Shown one piece after another: positions 7,311-16,304 of a DNA stretch of 45,867 nucleotides; the first letter of the stretch is position 1, and every line of letters starts with the position of its first letter. Under the pieces are notes generated by a model. That model was not told where the DNA came from. It worked only from the letters and a program-made list of their open reading frames with translations, and did not search any database. This stretch comes from Desertibaculum subflavum (lineage in GTDB: Bacteria; Pseudomonadota; Alphaproteobacteria; Ferrovibrionales; Ferrovibrionaceae), in the NCBI GenBank assembly GCA_003576705.1, contig QOZS01000044.1:1-45867 (forward strand), written 5' to 3'. A program made the position numbers and the translations under genes.

Positions 7311-10300
7311 ATGCTTAACATCGTCGCCGCAAGCCTGTCCGGCGTGGCCAATCTGTGTCTGGCCGGCGTCTTTCTTGCGTTGTGGTGGTACGAGCGCAGT
7401 TCGCGCTTCAATCTCGCATGGGCGGGCAGCTTCGCAGCGCTGGGATTCGCGACGACGGCGCTGATCGCCCACCGCGAATTCGACCTCTTCGGCCTATTCG
7501 TCATCGCCATCATCGGCGTCGGCGCGGCGGCGGGCATGCTGTTCGCCGGCACGCGCCTCTATCTCGGGCGCGCCGTGACATGGATGCAGCTCGGCGTCTG
7601 GACAGTCGCTGCCTGGGCGGCGCTGGCGCTGGCGCTGACGCAGGGAGTCGCCGCCGCCAACATCGTCGGCAGCGTCCTGCTGGCGTTGCTGTACGGCTGG
7701 ATCGGACTGATCTTCGCGGCCCGGCCGGGCATCGAGCGCTTCGTGGGCGGCTTCTTCCTGGCGCGGGCCGTGCTTGCTGCGAGCTATCCCGTGCTCGCGC
7801 CGCCGCTGCTCGTGCCGGCCTTCATCACCATGCATTTCCTGATCTTGGCCACCGGGCTGGCGCTCATGCTCGCCGCCTTCGCGCGCACGCGCAAGCAACT
7901 GGTGGCCGCCGAGCGCGAGGGGCGCGAGCGCGCGGCGCAGATCGACGCGCTCTACAACGATACGCCGGCCCTGCTCTCCGTGCTCGACGGCGGCGGTTAC
8001 TACATCACCGCCAGCAACGACTGGCTGGCCTTCATGGGATTCGAGCGCCAGGAGATCGTCGGCCGGCACCGTCTCAGCTTCGCATCCCCGGAAGTGCAGG
8101 AGCGGGTCGCGGCCGAGCTGGTGCCGCAATTGCGGCGCGACCGTCGAGTCGACGATTTCGAGCATGAGGTGACGCGCAAGGACGGCTCGACGGCATTGCT
8201 GAGAACCTCGCTCCGGGCCCACCGCAATCCGATCACCGGCCGATTCGAGGTGATTGCGCTGTCCGTCGACCAGACGGCGCAGCGGCAGGCCGAGGAAAAT
8301 GCCCGCCGCACGCAGCACCTGCTCGAGCGCATCGTCGCCGTGCTGCCGGCCGCCGTGTCGGTCAAGGATACGGAGCTGCGCTTCGTTCTCTGGAACGCCT
8401 ACGCGGCGCAGCTATACGCGCTTTCGGCCGAGCAGGTGATCGGCCGACGCCTCAACGAGATCCGGGAGAGCCGGATGAGTACGGCGATGGAAAGCGAGGA
8501 TCTGCAGGTGCTGCGCGGCGAAATCCCGCCGCCGCACGAAGCCCTGCTCGAGGCCGGGGGCGAGCAGCGCTGGATTCTGATGAGCAAGACACCGCTGTTG
8601 TCCGAGAGCGGCGCGGTCGAGGGCGTCATCTCGGCATCGCTCGACATCACCGAGCTGAAGCGGATTCAGACCGAGTTGCAGCAAAGCCGGGAATATCTTG
8701 TACGGGCGCAACGGCTTGGCCGCATGGGGTACGTCCGATCCGAGTATCGCACGGGCCGGATCTATTGGTCCGAGACCATGTTCGAGCTGCGCGGATTGCC
8801 GTGGCGCGAATACTTCACCACCGAGGAAGGCATGGCCTTCGTGCATCCCGAAGACATCGCAGCCTATACCGCGGCGCGGGATGCGGCGATCGCCGAGAAG
8901 CGCGAGTTCCAGGTCGAGGTCCGCGTCAATCGGCCCGACGGCAGGCTGCAATGGGAACAGGCGATCGGGCATCCGCAATTCGATGCGTCCGGCGAATGCA
9001 CCGGTCTGCTGCTCGTCGTCCAGGTGACAACGGAGCGCAAGCTGGCCGAGATCGCGCTGCGTGCCTCGGAGGCGCGCTTCGCCGGCGCCTTTCACGGCAG
9101 CACCGACATGATGGCGCTCATGCGCGCCGACAATGGAGCCTTCGTCGAGGTCAATGACGCCTGGCTGCAGGGCAGCGGCTATGGACGTGACGAGGTGATC
9201 GGCCGCCGTGCCGACGAGCTGAACACCTGGGTGGACCGGGATCAGCTCGAAGACGTGCGCGGGCGCATGGCGGCAGATGGCGGCGTGCGCATCGTCGTTG
9301 CCAATATGCGGCGGAAGGACGGTGCGGTCCGCGAGGTGCGCATGTCGGGCACGCGGATCGGTGTCGGCGCCGACGCGTACTACTTCTGGGTCGGGCGCGA
9401 CGTGACCGACGAGCGCGCGGCGACCCGCCGCATCGCCGCGCTAAACACCGAGAACGAGGCCGCGCTGCGCCAGATCCGCAGCATCGCCGACAACGTTCCG
9501 GTGCTGATCGCCCATGCCGATCGCGATCGCCGGTTCCGCTTCGTCAACCGCACCGGCGAGCAATGGTTCGACCGGCCGGCCTCGGAACTGGTCGGCAAGT
9601 CGCTGACCGAGGTCATGGGCGAAGGCTGGACGCGCGATTCGGCCGATGTGGTGGCGGAGGTGCTGGCCGGGCGAACGATGACGATCGAGCGGCGGATCGA
9701 CTATCCCGACGGCAAGCAGCGCGATGTCGAGATCGTCTATGTCCCCGATGTCGCCGCCGACGGCAAGGTGGAGGGCTATTACAGCCTGGTCTCCGACATC
9801 ACCGAGCGCCGGGCGACCGAAGAGCAGCTGCGCCACGCGCAACGCATGGAGGCAATCGGCAAGCTGACCGGCGGGGTCGCGCACGACTTCAACAACCTGC
9901 TCGGCGTGATCTCCGGCAATCTCGAGCTCGCCGACGAATCGATCGGCACCGAAGGCGAGCTGCGCCGAATGATCCGGACGGCCTTGCGGGCGACCGAGCG
10001 CGGCGCGACCCTGACCCGCAGCCTGCTCGCCTATGCGCGTCAGCAGCCGCTGATGCCGCAGGTGGTCGACGTCAACGGCCTGGTGCGCGAGATGGCCGAC
10101 CTGCTGCGCCGCACCGTGCCGGAGAGCATCCGCATCGAGGTCGTCGCCGATGCCGGGCTGTGGCGCTGCGAGGCGGACCCTGGCCAGCTGCAGAACGCCC
10201 TGCTCAACCTGGTCGTGAATGCGCGCGACGCCATGCCGGAGGGCGGCCGGCTGACCATCGAGAGCGGCAACGCAAAGCTCGACGACGACTATGCGGCCGT

Positions 10301-10970
10301 CCACGCCGAGCTGGAGCCAGGCCAATACGTCATGCTGGCGGTATCGGATACCGGCATCGGCATGCCGCCCGATGTGATCGCCCGCGCCTTCGACCCGTTC
10401 TTCACCACCAAGGAAGTCGGCAAGGGCACCGGCCTCGGCCTCAGCATGGTCTACGGCTTCGCGAAGCAATCGCGCGGCCACGTGCGGATCTACAGCGAGG
10501 TCGGCCAGGGCACCACGGTAAGGCTGTATCTCCCGCGCGCGCTCGACAAGGCCGAGCCGGCAGCGCCGGTCCCGGAGATCCAGCCGGCGCGCGGCGAGAC
10601 CGTACTGCTGGTCGAGGACAACCAGGATTTCCGCACCTTGACCTTCGCCCTTCTCCGCTCATTCGGCTATGCCGTCCTGGAAGCCAACGATGCGGAGAGC
10701 GCGCTGCGCATCCTGGAACGGCACGGCGAGGTGGCGCTTCTGCTGACCGACGTCGTGCTGCCCGGAGCGATGAACGGCAAGCGGCTGGCGGAGCAGGCCA
10801 GCCAGGTCCGCCCTCATCTCAGGGTACTCTACATGTCGGGATATACCGAGAACGCCATTCTGCACCATGGCCGGCTCGATCCCGGCGTGCACTTGCTGCA
10901 GAAGCCGTTCCGCAAGCGCGACCTGGCGGCCAAGGTCAGGGCGGCGCTGGACGAGGGGCGCGCGGCATGA
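7311..10970 (+). CDS. Seven-TM, multi-PAS hybrid sensor histidine kinase/response regulator
   Basis: A 1219-residue membrane hybrid kinase. Seven hydrophobic segments occupy residues 1-195. About five PAS-like units follow, starting near 210, 337, 463 (PAS_3-like), 585 and 719. The HisKA-type phosphoacceptor is His858 in 'GGVAHDFNNLL'. The ATPase domain has the N box near 957-970, G1 'DTGIGMP' and G2 'GKGTGLGLSM'. A C-terminal receiver (about 1096-1215) has acidic pocket 'VEDN', phospho-acceptor Asp1147 in 'LLTDVVLPG' and the conserved Lys in 'LQKPF'. No canonical haem or flavin motif was identified in the PAS units, so the stimulus is unknown. It overlaps the following response regulator by four bases (ATGA), indicating translational coupling. 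A phosphorelay His858 to Asp1147, or to the separate regulator, is inferred. Confidence 0.92.
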   Translation: MLNIVAASLSGVANLCLAGVFLALWWYERSSRFNLAWAGSFAALGFATTALIAHREFDLFGLFVIAIIGVGAAAGMLFAGTRLYLGRAVTWMQLGVWTVAAWAALALALTQGVAAANIVGSVLLALLYGWIGLIFAARPGIERFVGGFFLARAVLAASYPVLAPPLLVPAFITMHFLILATGLALMLAAFARTRKQLVAAEREGRERAAQIDALYNDTPALLSVLDGGGYYITASNDWLAFMGFERQEIVGRHRLSFASPEVQERVAAELVPQLRRDRRVDDFEHEVTRKDGSTALLRTSLRAHRNPITGRFEVIALSVDQTAQRQAEENARRTQHLLERIVAVLPAAVSVKDTELRFVLWNAYAAQLYALSAEQVIGRRLNEIRESRMSTAMESEDLQVLRGEIPPPHEALLEAGGEQRWILMSKTPLLSESGAVEGVISASLDITELKRIQTELQQSREYLVRAQRLGRMGYVRSEYRTGRIYWSETMFELRGLPWREYFTTEEGMAFVHPEDIAAYTAARDAAIAEKREFQVEVRVNRPDGRLQWEQAIGHPQFDASGECTGLLLVVQVTTERKLAEIALRASEARFAGAFHGSTDMMALMRADNGAFVEVNDAWLQGSGYGRDEVIGRRADELNTWVDRDQLEDVRGRMAADGGVRIVVANMRRKDGAVREVRMSGTRIGVGADAYYFWVGRDVTDERAATRRIAALNTENEAALRQIRSIADNVPVLIAHADRDRRFRFVNRTGEQWFDRPASELVGKSLTEVMGEGWTRDSADVVAEVLAGRTMTIERRIDYPDGKQRDVEIVYVPDVAADGKVEGYYSLVSDITERRATEEQLRHAQRMEAIGKLTGGVAHDFNNLLGVISGNLELADESIGTEGELRRMIRTALRATERGATLTRSLLAYARQQPLMPQVVDVNGLVREMADLLRRTVPESIRIEVVADAGLWRCEADPGQLQNALLNLVVNARDAMPEGGRLTIESGNAKLDDDYAAVHAELEPGQYVMLAVSDTGIGMPPDVIARAFDPFFTTKEVGKGTGLGLSMVYGFAKQSRGHVRIYSEVGQGTTVRLYLPRALDKAEPAAPVPEIQPARGETVLLVEDNQDFRTLTFALLRSFGYAVLEANDAESALRILERHGEVALLLTDVVLPGAMNGKRLAEQASQVRPHLRVLYMSGYTENAILHHGRLDPGVHLLQKPFRKRDLAAKVRAALDEGRAA

Positions 10971-11335
10971 CAACGACGCGGCGGCTTCTCGCCATCGACG
11001 ACGATCCGGATTTCGCCGACCTGGTCGCCCAGGTGGCGGGCCAGCTTGGCTATGCAGCAGTCGCGACGACCGTTCCCGCGGATTTCATGGCGCAATACCT
11101 GGGCGCGCCGCCGGACGTGATCGTGATGGACATCGTCATGCCGGAGCAGGACGGCATCGACCTGATGCGCTGGCTGGTCGCGCAGGGCTGTCGCGCCCGG
11201 ATCGTCATCGTCTCCGGCTACAATCCGGCCTTCGCCAACGCGGCCAAGCTGATCGGCGAGTTCGGCGGCCGGATCGACATCACCTATCTGCAGAAGCCGG
11301 TGAAGCTCGACGACCTGCGCGCGGCCCTCGCCTGA
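10967..11335 (+). CDS. Single-domain response regulator
   Basis: A 122-residue stand-alone receiver domain: acidic pocket 'IDDDPD' at residues 10-15, phospho-acceptor Asp55 in 'VIVMDIVMPEQDG', the Ser/Thr switch in 'IVIVSGY' and the conserved Lys in 'YLQKPVK'. There is no output domain, so it probably acts by protein contact or as a phosphorelay intermediate or sink, as CheY- and DivK-like proteins do. Its ATG overlaps the stop of the hybrid kinase gene (ATGA), so the two are almost certainly co-expressed partners. Chemoreceptor genes upstream raise the possibility of a link to motility, but they are separated from it by a terminator. Confidence 0.92.
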   Translation: MTTTRRLLAIDDDPDFADLVAQVAGQLGYAAVATTVPADFMAQYLGAPPDVIVMDIVMPEQDGIDLMRWLVAQGCRARIVIVSGYNPAFANAAKLIGEFGGRIDITYLQKPVKLDDLRAALA

Positions 11336-11341
11336 CCTGCC

Positions 11342-12151
11342 TCAGAGCGGGCTGTCCGGCGGGAAGGCGGGCTTGCGCTTCTCCTTGTGCGAGGCGAGAC
11401 CTTCCTTCACCTCGGGCCCGGTGAAGCCGAGGAATTCCAGCGCCAGCGAAGTGTCGAAATTCGGTCCCGCCATGCGGAACCAGTTGTTCAGCGCATATTT
11501 GGTGAAGCGGATGGCGCTCTGCGCGCCTTCGGCGAGACGGGTCGCGAGCTCGACCGCCTTGGCGTCGAGCGCGTCGTCTTCCACCGCCAGGCTGATCAGG
11601 CCGATGCGCTCCGCTTCCTCGCCCGAGACGGCGTCGCAGAGCAACAGATAGTACTTCGCCTTGGCCATGCCGCAGAGCAGCGGCCAGACGATGACCGAAT
11701 GGTCGCCGGCGGCGACGCCGAGCCTTGTGTGGCCGTCGATGATGCGGGCGCCCTTGGCGGCGATCGACACGTCGGCGAGCAGGCCGGCGACGAGGCCGGC
11801 GCCGACCGCGGGGCCGCGCATGGCGGAGACGATCGGTTTCGAGCAGTTGATCACGTTGTAGACGATGTCGCGCGCTTCCTTCCAGATGCGCGTGCGATAC
11901 TTGTAGTCGCTGATAATGTTCTCGATCATCTCGAAATCGCCGCCGGCGGAGAACGCCTTGCCGGCGCCGGTCAGGATCGCGGCGTTCACCGTCTCGTCGG
12001 CATCGACATCGCGCCAGATCTCGGCCAGCTCGCGGTGCATCACCTCGTCGGCGGCGTTCAGCCGATCGGGCCGCGACATGGTGATGCGCAGCACGCGCGG
12101 ATGCGGCCGGTCGAATTTCAGCCGCTGATAGCGGGCATAGCGATCGCTCAT
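11342..12151 (-). CDS. Enoyl-CoA hydratase/isomerase (crotonase) family protein
   Basis: A 269-residue crotonase-fold protein, normal family length. The oxyanion-hole segments are clear: 'LTGAGKAFSAGGD' and 'MRGPAVGAG'. In the active-site segment, where hydratases have a 'PE..LG..PGAGG' pattern, this protein reads 'DGHTRLGVAAGDHS', so the usual first catalytic Glu appears to be replaced. It may therefore be an isomerase, a hydrolase or another CoA-thioester enzyme rather than a beta-oxidation hydratase. It is the last gene of a minus-strand run after an acyl-CoA ligase (80-base gap) and a transporter, so the substrate is probably the CoA ester made by that ligase. It converges with the response regulator, with only 6 bases between their stops. 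Confidence 0.88.
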   Translation of the reverse strand: MSDRYARYQRLKFDRPHPRVLRITMSRPDRLNAADEVMHRELAEIWRDVDADETVNAAILTGAGKAFSAGGDFEMIENIISDYKYRTRIWKEARDIVYNVINCSKPIVSAMRGPAVGAGLVAGLLADVSIAAKGARIIDGHTRLGVAAGDHSVIVWPLLCGMAKAKYYLLLCDAVSGEEAERIGLISLAVEDDALDAKAVELATRLAEGAQSAIRFTKYALNNWFRMAGPNFDTSLALEFLGFTGPEVKEGLASHKEKRKPAFPPDSPL

Positions 12152-12202
12152 GGGGTTCCCTCCGTGACTCTTGCCTTGTGGTTAGGCCGGCGCCGCCCAG
12201 TC

Positions 12203-12244
12203 GTCAACGTCGTGGCGTCAACGTCGAGGCGTCAACGCCGCGCC
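12203..12244. repeat. Three 14-base tandem repeats across a stop codon
   Basis: Three consecutive units, GTCAACGTCGTGGC, GTCAACGTCGAGGC and GTCAACGCCGCGCC, run from 12203 to 12244. On the minus strand each unit contains TGA in the same relative place, and the last unit contains the actual stop codon of the acyl-CoA ligase gene (12232-12234). It looks like a local slippage duplication of the gene's 3' end. Confidence 0.6.
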
Positions 12245-13827
12245 GGCGACGGCAACGCCGCCGCCCGCTCGCGCAGCGGCGCCTTGACCACCTTGCCGTT
12301 CGGGTTGCGCGGCAGCGGCTCGTCGATCAGCACGATCTGGTCGGGCACCTTGTAATCGGCCAGGCGCTCGGCGAGGAAGCCGCGGAGCTCGGCCGCGTTG
12401 TCGAAGCCCGGCTTCGGCATCACGAAGGCGACCGTCCGCTCGCCCAGCACAGGGTCGGGCCGGCCGACGATGGCGCATTCGACCACGCCCGGGTGATGCG
12501 CCAACACGTTCTCCACCTCGGCGGAGAACACCTTGAATCCGGCGCGGTTGATCATGTCCTTCTTGCGGTCGAACACGCGGACGAAGCCCTCCGCATCGAT
12601 CGAGCCGATATCGCCGGACTTCCAGAATCCGCCGGCGAAGTTCTCGGCATTGGCCTGCGCGTTGTTCCAGTAGCCCGGAATCACCATCGGGCCTGCGATC
12701 CAGATCTCTCCCTTCTCGCCTGGCGCCACCTCGCGGCCTTCCTCGTCCATCACCACGACCTCGCCGCAATGGACGACCTTGCCGACGCTGTCGGTGACGA
12801 TCTTGCCGAGCTTCGGCGGCATCGCCGTGGTGGGCGACGTCGTCTCGGTCGCGCCATAGCCGTTGTAGAGGTCGAGATGCGGCAGGCGCTCGGCCATCGC
12901 CCGGATCGTCACCTCCGGCATCGGCGCGCCGCCATAGCCGCCGAGCCGCCAATGCGAGAGATCGAAGCTGGCGAAATCCGGCTCCAGCAGGCAGAGGTTG
13001 TACATCGCCGGCACCAGGATCACGACATTGATCCGCTCGCGCGCCATCAGCTCCAGGAAGTCGCGTGCCTTGAAGGCCGGCAGCAGGAAGGTGGTGCCGC
13101 CGACCGCGACGAAGCTGAGGATCACGGCGATCAGGCCGGTGACATGCGAAGCCGGAACGGCCAGGACCGTGCGGTCGCCGGGCTTCAGGCCGATGGCGTG
13201 CTCGAAATGCAGGGCCGAATGGATGCTGCCGAAATGCGTCAGCATCGCCCCTTTCGGCCGGCCGGTGGTGCCGGAGGTGTAGAGGATGCAGAACACATCC
13301 TCCTCCGCGATCTCGACCTTCGGCGCCAGGGCGGGCGCGAGCAGCTCCGCCACGTCGCGCGCGCCGGCGCCGCTGCCGCCCGCAGCGAATCGGTGAGCGA
13401 GATCGGGACAGGCATCGCGCGTGGGGATCTCGCCGGCAAGCTCGGCCTCGAAGATCACCGCCTTCGCGCCGCAATGACCCAGAACGTATTCGTTCTCCGG
13501 CAGCCGGTTGCGGGTGCCGATCGGCACCGCGACGGCACCGATGCGCGCCGTGGCCAGCACGGCGAAGACGAATTCGCGGCGGTTGCCGAGGATGACGGCG
13601 ACGCGATCGCCCTTGCCGATGCCGAGGCCGGCGAGATTGCCCGCCACACGCTCGACCGCCCGGTCGAGCTCGGCATAGGTCAGGCGCGTCGCACCGTCGA
13701 CCAGTGCCAGCGCGTTGGAATCGCGCGCGACGCTGGCACGGAACATGGCGTCGATGTTGGGCGGCCGTTCGGCGAAGCAGCGCATCACCCGATCGCCGTA
13801 ATGCAGTTCGTGGCGGATCGACGGCAT
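12232..13827 (-). CDS. AMP-dependent acyl-CoA synthetase/ligase
   Basis: A 531-residue class I adenylate-forming enzyme that activates a carboxylic acid with ATP to an acyl-AMP and then the CoA thioester. All core motifs are visible: P-loop-like 'YTSGTTGRPKGAML', 'YGATETTS', the hinge Asp region 'KSGDIGSIDAEGF', 'DRKKDMINRAGFKV' and the C-terminal catalytic Lys in 'PNGKVVK'. The start at 13827 is supported by GGAGG 5 bases upstream; the frame remains open to 14157 but that part overlaps the transporter gene in another frame. The gene starts 14 bases after the DMT transporter stop and precedes the crotonase-family gene, suggesting an uptake-activation-modification operon. The acyl substrate (fatty versus aromatic) cannot be read from the sequence. 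Confidence 0.92.
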   Translation of the reverse strand: MPSIRHELHYGDRVMRCFAERPPNIDAMFRASVARDSNALALVDGATRLTYAELDRAVERVAGNLAGLGIGKGDRVAVILGNRREFVFAVLATARIGAVAVPIGTRNRLPENEYVLGHCGAKAVIFEAELAGEIPTRDACPDLAHRFAAGGSGAGARDVAELLAPALAPKVEIAEEDVFCILYTSGTTGRPKGAMLTHFGSIHSALHFEHAIGLKPGDRTVLAVPASHVTGLIAVILSFVAVGGTTFLLPAFKARDFLELMARERINVVILVPAMYNLCLLEPDFASFDLSHWRLGGYGGAPMPEVTIRAMAERLPHLDLYNGYGATETTSPTTAMPPKLGKIVTDSVGKVVHCGEVVVMDEEGREVAPGEKGEIWIAGPMVIPGYWNNAQANAENFAGGFWKSGDIGSIDAEGFVRVFDRKKDMINRAGFKVFSAEVENVLAHHPGVVECAIVGRPDPVLGERTVAFVMPKPGFDNAAELRGFLAERLADYKVPDQIVLIDEPLPRNPNGKVVKAPLRERAAALPSPARR

Positions 13828-13841
13828 CGGCGCCTCCGATG

Positions 13842-14774
13842 TCACGGCGCTTCGGCCCGCTGCTTGGCGCGGGCGGGCTCCGCTGCGAGGGCTGCGGATT
13901 TGCGCGGCGGAATCAGCGCGAGCCAGAGCGACAGCACGGTGCAGAGCAGGGCGGCGATCTGCAGCGGGCCCATCGGCTCGCCGAACAGGATCACGCCGGC
14001 GACCACCGCCACGACGGGGATGCTGACCGAGGAGAGCCCCGCCACCTGGGCCGGCACGCGGTCGACGATGGCAAACCAGGTGGCGGTGCCGCAGGCGATC
14101 GGGATCGCGGCGATGTAGACGGTCAGCAGCGAGATCTCGAGCCGGGGCCAGGCCCATTCCGCGTCATCGAACAGGAGCGCGCCGAGCAGCATCGGCGGGA
14201 TCGACAGCGCCATCTGCCAGCTGGTGATGCCGAGCCCCATGCCGGCCCAGTCGGTGCGCTTGACGATCAGCGTGCCGACCGCCCAGGCCGAGGCGGCAGA
14301 GAGTCCCGCGGCGAGCCCGATCGGCGCGCCGGCATAGGCGCCGAAGCTCGGCCACATCAGCAGCATCACCGCGGCGGCGCCGAAGCCGATCGCCGTCAGC
14401 ATGCGCGGCGTGAAGCGCTCGCCGAGGAACAGCACCGAGAAAAGCGCCAGCCAGAGCGGCATGGTGTAGCTCAGCACCGCGGCGTGACCGGACGGCAGAT
14501 GCGTGACGGCGATGGCCGTCGCGATGTACCAGATCGAGACATTGGCGACCGAGCTGGCGACCAAGGCCGGCCAGCGTCCGCGCGGCACCTTCAACGTGCC
14601 ACGCGCCAGCGGCATGACGGCGAACAGCACCGCGGTGCCGAGCAGCAGCACCGCGACGCGGAACTGCCAGACCGACATCTCGGCCAGCACGATGCGGAAC
14701 AGCGGCCAGTTGGTGCCCCAGACCAGGGTCAGCAGGACCAGCAGGATCAGGGCTTCGATCTGCGAGCGCGACAC
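13842..14774 (-). CDS. DMT superfamily (EamA) transporter
   Basis: A 310-residue integral membrane protein with about ten hydrophobic helices in two EamA halves. The N-terminal half begins 'LLVLLTLVWGTNWPLFRIVL', and the second half contains the typical 'SIPVVAVVAGVILFGEPM' segment near the end. Such proteins export or import small metabolites, often amino acids; direction and substrate are not predictable here. The start is GTG at 14774, with a weak ribosome-binding site. It is the first gene of the minus-strand trio with the acyl-CoA ligase and the crotonase-family protein. Confidence 0.9.
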   Translation of the reverse strand: MSRSQIEALILLVLLTLVWGTNWPLFRIVLAEMSVWQFRVAVLLLGTAVLFAVMPLARGTLKVPRGRWPALVASSVANVSIWYIATAIAVTHLPSGHAAVLSYTMPLWLALFSVLFLGERFTPRMLTAIGFGAAAVMLLMWPSFGAYAGAPIGLAAGLSAASAWAVGTLIVKRTDWAGMGLGITSWQMALSIPPMLLGALLFDDAEWAWPRLEISLLTVYIAAIPIACGTATWFAIVDRVPAQVAGLSSVSIPVVAVVAGVILFGEPMGPLQIAALLCTVLSLWLALIPPRKSAALAAEPARAKQRAEAP

Positions 14775-14890
14775 GTGCGATTTGCCAGGTTTCCGTCCCT
14801 TGAAGGGCGGACCCTAGCATCCATCGATGCCGCTGTGTCGGCGCCGGGGCGCATGGTCGGCCTGCATGTGGAGCAAGCCGCTGCAGGCGG

Positions 14891-16204
14891 TCAGCCGATG
14901 AAGCTGGGCGGCAGCTGCGCCAGGCTGAGATTGGCGCGCTCGAAACGCGCGAAGCCGATGCGGGTGTCGATCAGGATGCCGCCGCGCAGATTGGCGCGGG
15001 TGAAGTCGGCGCCGGTGAGGTTGGCGCCGCGCAGATTGGCGCCGGAGAGATCGGCCTCGGCGAGCCGGGCGCCGACCAGGCTGGCCGGCCAATTGGTGCC
15101 AACCGGCTTGCCCTCGGCATCGCGGCGCTCGATCGGCCCGATCGAGGCGCCGCGGGCGCGGGCGCGCGTAAGTTCGGCGCGGTTCAGGTTGGCGCCGTCG
15201 AGGCAGGCCTCGTCGAGCACGGCGGCGAGCAAGGTCGCGCCGCTCAGATCGGCGAGGCGCAGATTGGCGCCGGCGAGCTGCGCGCCGGTCAGGTTGGCGC
15301 CGGCGAGCACGGCGCCGGCCAGGTTGGCGCCGACCAGGCTGGCCCCCTGCAGGTCGGCGCCGACGAGATCGGCGCGGATGCCCTTGCGGCCGGAGCTCGC
15401 GATCCATTCCTGGTGGGCGGCCAGGACGGCGGCAAGCTTGCGCGTCGCGTCGGGGTCGCCCGGCACCGAGATCGAGGGCGGCGGATGGGCGCGCGTGAGG
15501 TCGACGCCGTCGAGCCTGGCGCCGCGCAGATCGGCGGTGTCGAGCAGCGCGTCGTCGATCGTGGCCGCGGTCAGGTTGGCGCCCTGCAGCTCGGTCTCGC
15601 GCAGATCGGCGCTGGTCAGGTCGGCCTCGGTCAGGTCGGCGCCCTGCAGCTTGGCACCGCGCAGGTCGACGCCCTGCAGCTTGGCGCCGCGCAGATTGGC
15701 GCGTTCCAGCCGCGCCCGGCGCAGGTCGCCGCTGGCCAGATCGGCGGCGCTGAGGTCGATGCCGGCGGGCTGGCCGTCGGCGGTGCGGCGGTTGCCGATC
15801 GAAGCGGTCTCGCCGAACAGGTGGCCGGACCGGCCATCCGCGCCCTGCAGCGAGACGCCGCCGAGCTTGGCATGGCGCAGCGAGGCGCCGCGCAGATCGG
15901 CGCCGTCCATCAGCGCGCGGGTGAGGTCGGCGCCGTCGAGATTGGCGCAGAAGAGGTCGGCCTCGATCAGCCGGGAGCCGCTGAGCAGCGCCTGGGCCAG
16001 GCGTGTGCCGGTCAGCTTGGCCTGCTTCAGGTCGGCGCCGGTCAGGTTGACGCCGGCGAAATCCTTCATGGTGAGGTCGAGCCGCCGCCCGCCCGGCTGC
16101 GCCTTCAGCCAGGCGGCATGCTGCTTCAGCCGCGCCGGCAGGCTGTCGTCCGGCGCCGCGCCGCGGCGCGCCCGCGGGTCGCGCTGAATGGGATTGCCGG
16201 CCAT
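14891..16204 (-). CDS. Pentapeptide-repeat protein with two solenoid blocks
   Basis: A 437-residue protein made largely of A(D/N)LxxA-type pentapeptide repeats, which fold as a right-handed quadrilateral beta-helix. The repeats form two main blocks. Each block is introduced by a similar non-repeat helix: 'QHAAWLKAQPGGRRLDL' near residue 29 and 'AHQEWIASSGRKGIRADL' near residue 269, suggesting an internal duplication with a capping helix. Short insertions such as 'HLFGETASIGNRRTADGQPA' and 'GPIERRDAEGKPVG' interrupt the register. There is no signal peptide or TM segment, so it is probably cytoplasmic. Pentapeptide proteins include DNA-mimic gyrase inhibitors, but many have no known role and no such function can be claimed here. 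It is divergent from the dioxygenase gene. Confidence 0.9.
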   Translation of the reverse strand: MAGNPIQRDPRARRGAAPDDSLPARLKQHAAWLKAQPGGRRLDLTMKDFAGVNLTGADLKQAKLTGTRLAQALLSGSRLIEADLFCANLDGADLTRALMDGADLRGASLRHAKLGGVSLQGADGRSGHLFGETASIGNRRTADGQPAGIDLSAADLASGDLRRARLERANLRGAKLQGVDLRGAKLQGADLTEADLTSADLRETELQGANLTAATIDDALLDTADLRGARLDGVDLTRAHPPPSISVPGDPDATRKLAAVLAAHQEWIASSGRKGIRADLVGADLQGASLVGANLAGAVLAGANLTGAQLAGANLRLADLSGATLLAAVLDEACLDGANLNRAELTRARARGASIGPIERRDAEGKPVGTNWPASLVGARLAEADLSGANLRGANLTGADFTRANLRGGILIDTRIGFARFERANLSLAQLPPSFIG

Positions 16205-16304
16205 GCCTTAAGGATGGGGCAGCCTTTGCTAATTTTCGGTTGCCGGACCGTTCTGCTAGGCTCGCCGGCGGAGGGAACCCCAAAAGAACAACGAGGAACC
16301 GCCG

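Noticed and set aside
13828..14157. N-terminal extension of the acyl-CoA ligase to an ATG at 14157
   Set aside because: The extra 110 residues are Arg-rich, overlap the transporter gene in another frame and precede a well-placed GGAGG and ATG at 13827.
14891..16204. Periodic DNA pattern suggesting a tandem repeat or CRISPR-like array
   Set aside because: The period is 15 bases and encodes pentapeptide repeats in one open frame. There are no conserved direct repeats with unique spacers.
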